Positions 63,276 through 64,000 of a stretch of DNA of 64,000 nt are shown here, piece after piece; the stretch's first letter is position 1, and the number at the start of each line of letters is the position of its first letter. The translations under genes and the position numbers were made by a program. This DNA comes from Saprospiraceae bacterium (GTDB lineage Bacteria > Bacteroidota > Bacteroidia > Chitinophagales > Saprospiraceae): assembly GCA_016709995.1 (NCBI GenBank), contig JADJLQ010000001.1, positions 1,150,001 through 1,214,000 on the forward strand, given 5' to 3'. The notes beneath the pieces are model-generated. The model worked only from the letters and a program-made list of their open reading frames with translations. It did no database searches and was not told the DNA's origin.

Positions 63276-64000
63276 ACCCGCTCCAGTTTGATTGGATAAG
63301 TTTTATTGGCATTCCATTGGCATACATATATATTCTCATCCTGATCGATACAGACATCATGACAGTGCATAAAGCTGCTATTGGTTTGTAACATGAGTTG
63401 CAACTGGCCTTTGATATAAGTGGGCTTGGTGCCTCCGGGATTAGAGACCACTTTATCGTTTTTATCCAGAATGGTGACAAAGCCAGAGTTGGGTGTCTGA
63501 TCCAAATACCTTAATCGAGACCAACATACACCTGCATACAAATGATCACCGTGTATCACAGGTCTGCAGACATAAGCTCCTGGCAAAAAGATAGTTGATA
63601 TATACTTGCCATCTAAAGAAAATCTTTTGAAAGAATTGTGCCCTCTGGAGGTGATGATCAAACTTGGGTGGCCATGTCGATAATCAACGGTGACTCCATG
63701 AGCAGTACTAAATTGATCATCTTCATTGCCTTTGCCTCCAAATTTGCGAATAAATCTGCCATGACTGTCGTACTGCAAAACATATTGTGAGCCATACCCA
63801 TCTGCTACATAGATGTCTCCATTAGGACCTATAGCGGTTTCAGTAGGATTAAATGGATCTTCCTGCTTATACTCACCAATAGTAGAGGGATGATCGATCA
63901 TCAGTAATTGATTTCCTTTAAGGTCAGTTTTGAATACCTGATGCAAATTTGGATCACAGATGAACAAAAACTCTTCCCCATTGGCATTCCATAAGGTCAA
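63272..64000 (-). CDS. NHL-repeat beta-propeller protein, C-terminal fragment
   Basis: At least 242 residues; the gene continues beyond the right edge, so its start is not in the window (the apparent leading residue at 64000 is a TTG codon). NHL-type blades are seen in TAIGPNGDIYVADGYGSQYV, FSTAHGVTVD, DVCIDQDENIYVCQW and others. The arrangement resembles peptidylglycine-alpha-amidating-lyase-like or six-bladed propeller proteins of Bacteroidota. Function unknown. Confidence 0.78.
   Translation of the reverse strand: MTLWNANGEEFLFICDPNLHQVFKTDLKGNQLLMIDHPSTIGEYKQEDPFNPTETAIGPNGDIYVADGYGSQYVLQYDSHGRFIRKFGGKGNEDDQFSTAHGVTVDYRHGHPSLIITSRGHNSFKRFSLDGKYISTIFLPGAYVCRPVIHGDHLYAGVCWSRLRYLDQTPNSGFVTILDKNDKVVSNPGGTKPTYIKGQLQLMLQTNSSFMHCHDVCIDQDENIYVCQWNANKTYPIKLERV

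Noticed and set aside
1..64000. CRISPR arrays, insertion sequences, prophage
   Set aside because: No regularly spaced repeats, transposase, integrase or phage structural motifs were seen.

Overview
The window reads as chromosomal DNA of a member of Bacteroidota, most likely a Saprospiria/Saprospiraceae relative (inference). Supporting signs are proteins with C-terminal type IX secretion (Por) sorting domains, several TAnnTTTG promoter boxes of the Bacteroidota type, no obvious Shine-Dalgarno sites, a bacilliredoxin, and a complete alternative complex III plus caa3-type oxidase operon. No mobile elements, phage genes or CRISPR arrays were seen.

Layout. 1-4.1 kb: edge of a heavy-metal-binding (HMA) gene, tRNA-His with its own promoter and terminator, and a secreted FG-GAP/UnbV protein paired with a small outer-membrane protein. 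4.1-7.6 kb: a methyltransferase and a tandem AAA+ (CbxX/CfqX-like) ATPase gene split by a -1 frameshift. 7.7-10.4 kb: a housekeeping run of ferredoxin, IscX, KdsC phosphatase, UbiA prenyltransferase and Maf. 10.4-16.3 kb: a small membrane protein and a giant T9SS-sorted protein (about 1815 aa when repaired) broken by four one-base homopolymer indels. 16.5-28.4 kb: a fused tandem ABC ATPase, esterase, PorV/PorQ-like protein, gamma-glutamyltransferase, trehalose synthase/phosphatase fusion, CorA, HtrA, a lipoprotein RidA and a LamG protein. 28.8-32.2 kb: a three-gene sugar/uronate cassette (GH88 hydrolase, TIM-barrel isomerase, Gfo/Idh/MocA oxidoreductase). 32.2-40.4 kb: a helix-hairpin-helix/outer-membrane protein and a second giant T9SS protein of 1972 aa, paralogous to the broken one. 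40.6-41.2 kb: a 34-residue lipoprotein and a bacilliredoxin. 41.2-59.7 kb: one 18.5-kb minus-strand respiratory operon. 59.9-64 kb: thyA, panB, mltG, an ICMT-like methyltransferase and the edge of an NHL-repeat protein.

The respiratory operon is the centre of the window. ActA-F oxidise quinol and pass electrons to an oxidase (subunits II, I, III, III, IV) with heme O synthase and assembly-type factors. Subunit II carries a complete OmpA-like peptidoglycan-binding domain at its periplasmic C-terminus, suggesting a terminal oxidase tethered to the cell wall. The operon also contains an LTA-synthase-family gene and a SCO-like protein without the copper-binding CxxxC. ActA has an in-frame TAA inside a CxxCH heme motif.

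Five one-base indels and one nonsense change disrupt three otherwise well-conserved genes. The indels follow one pattern (A-runs one short, G-runs one long), so consensus-sequence error is a serious alternative to real gene decay or recoding. A second pattern is that several promoters place the TAnnTTTG box 4 to 8 nt before the start codon, suggesting leaderless or near-leaderless mRNAs.
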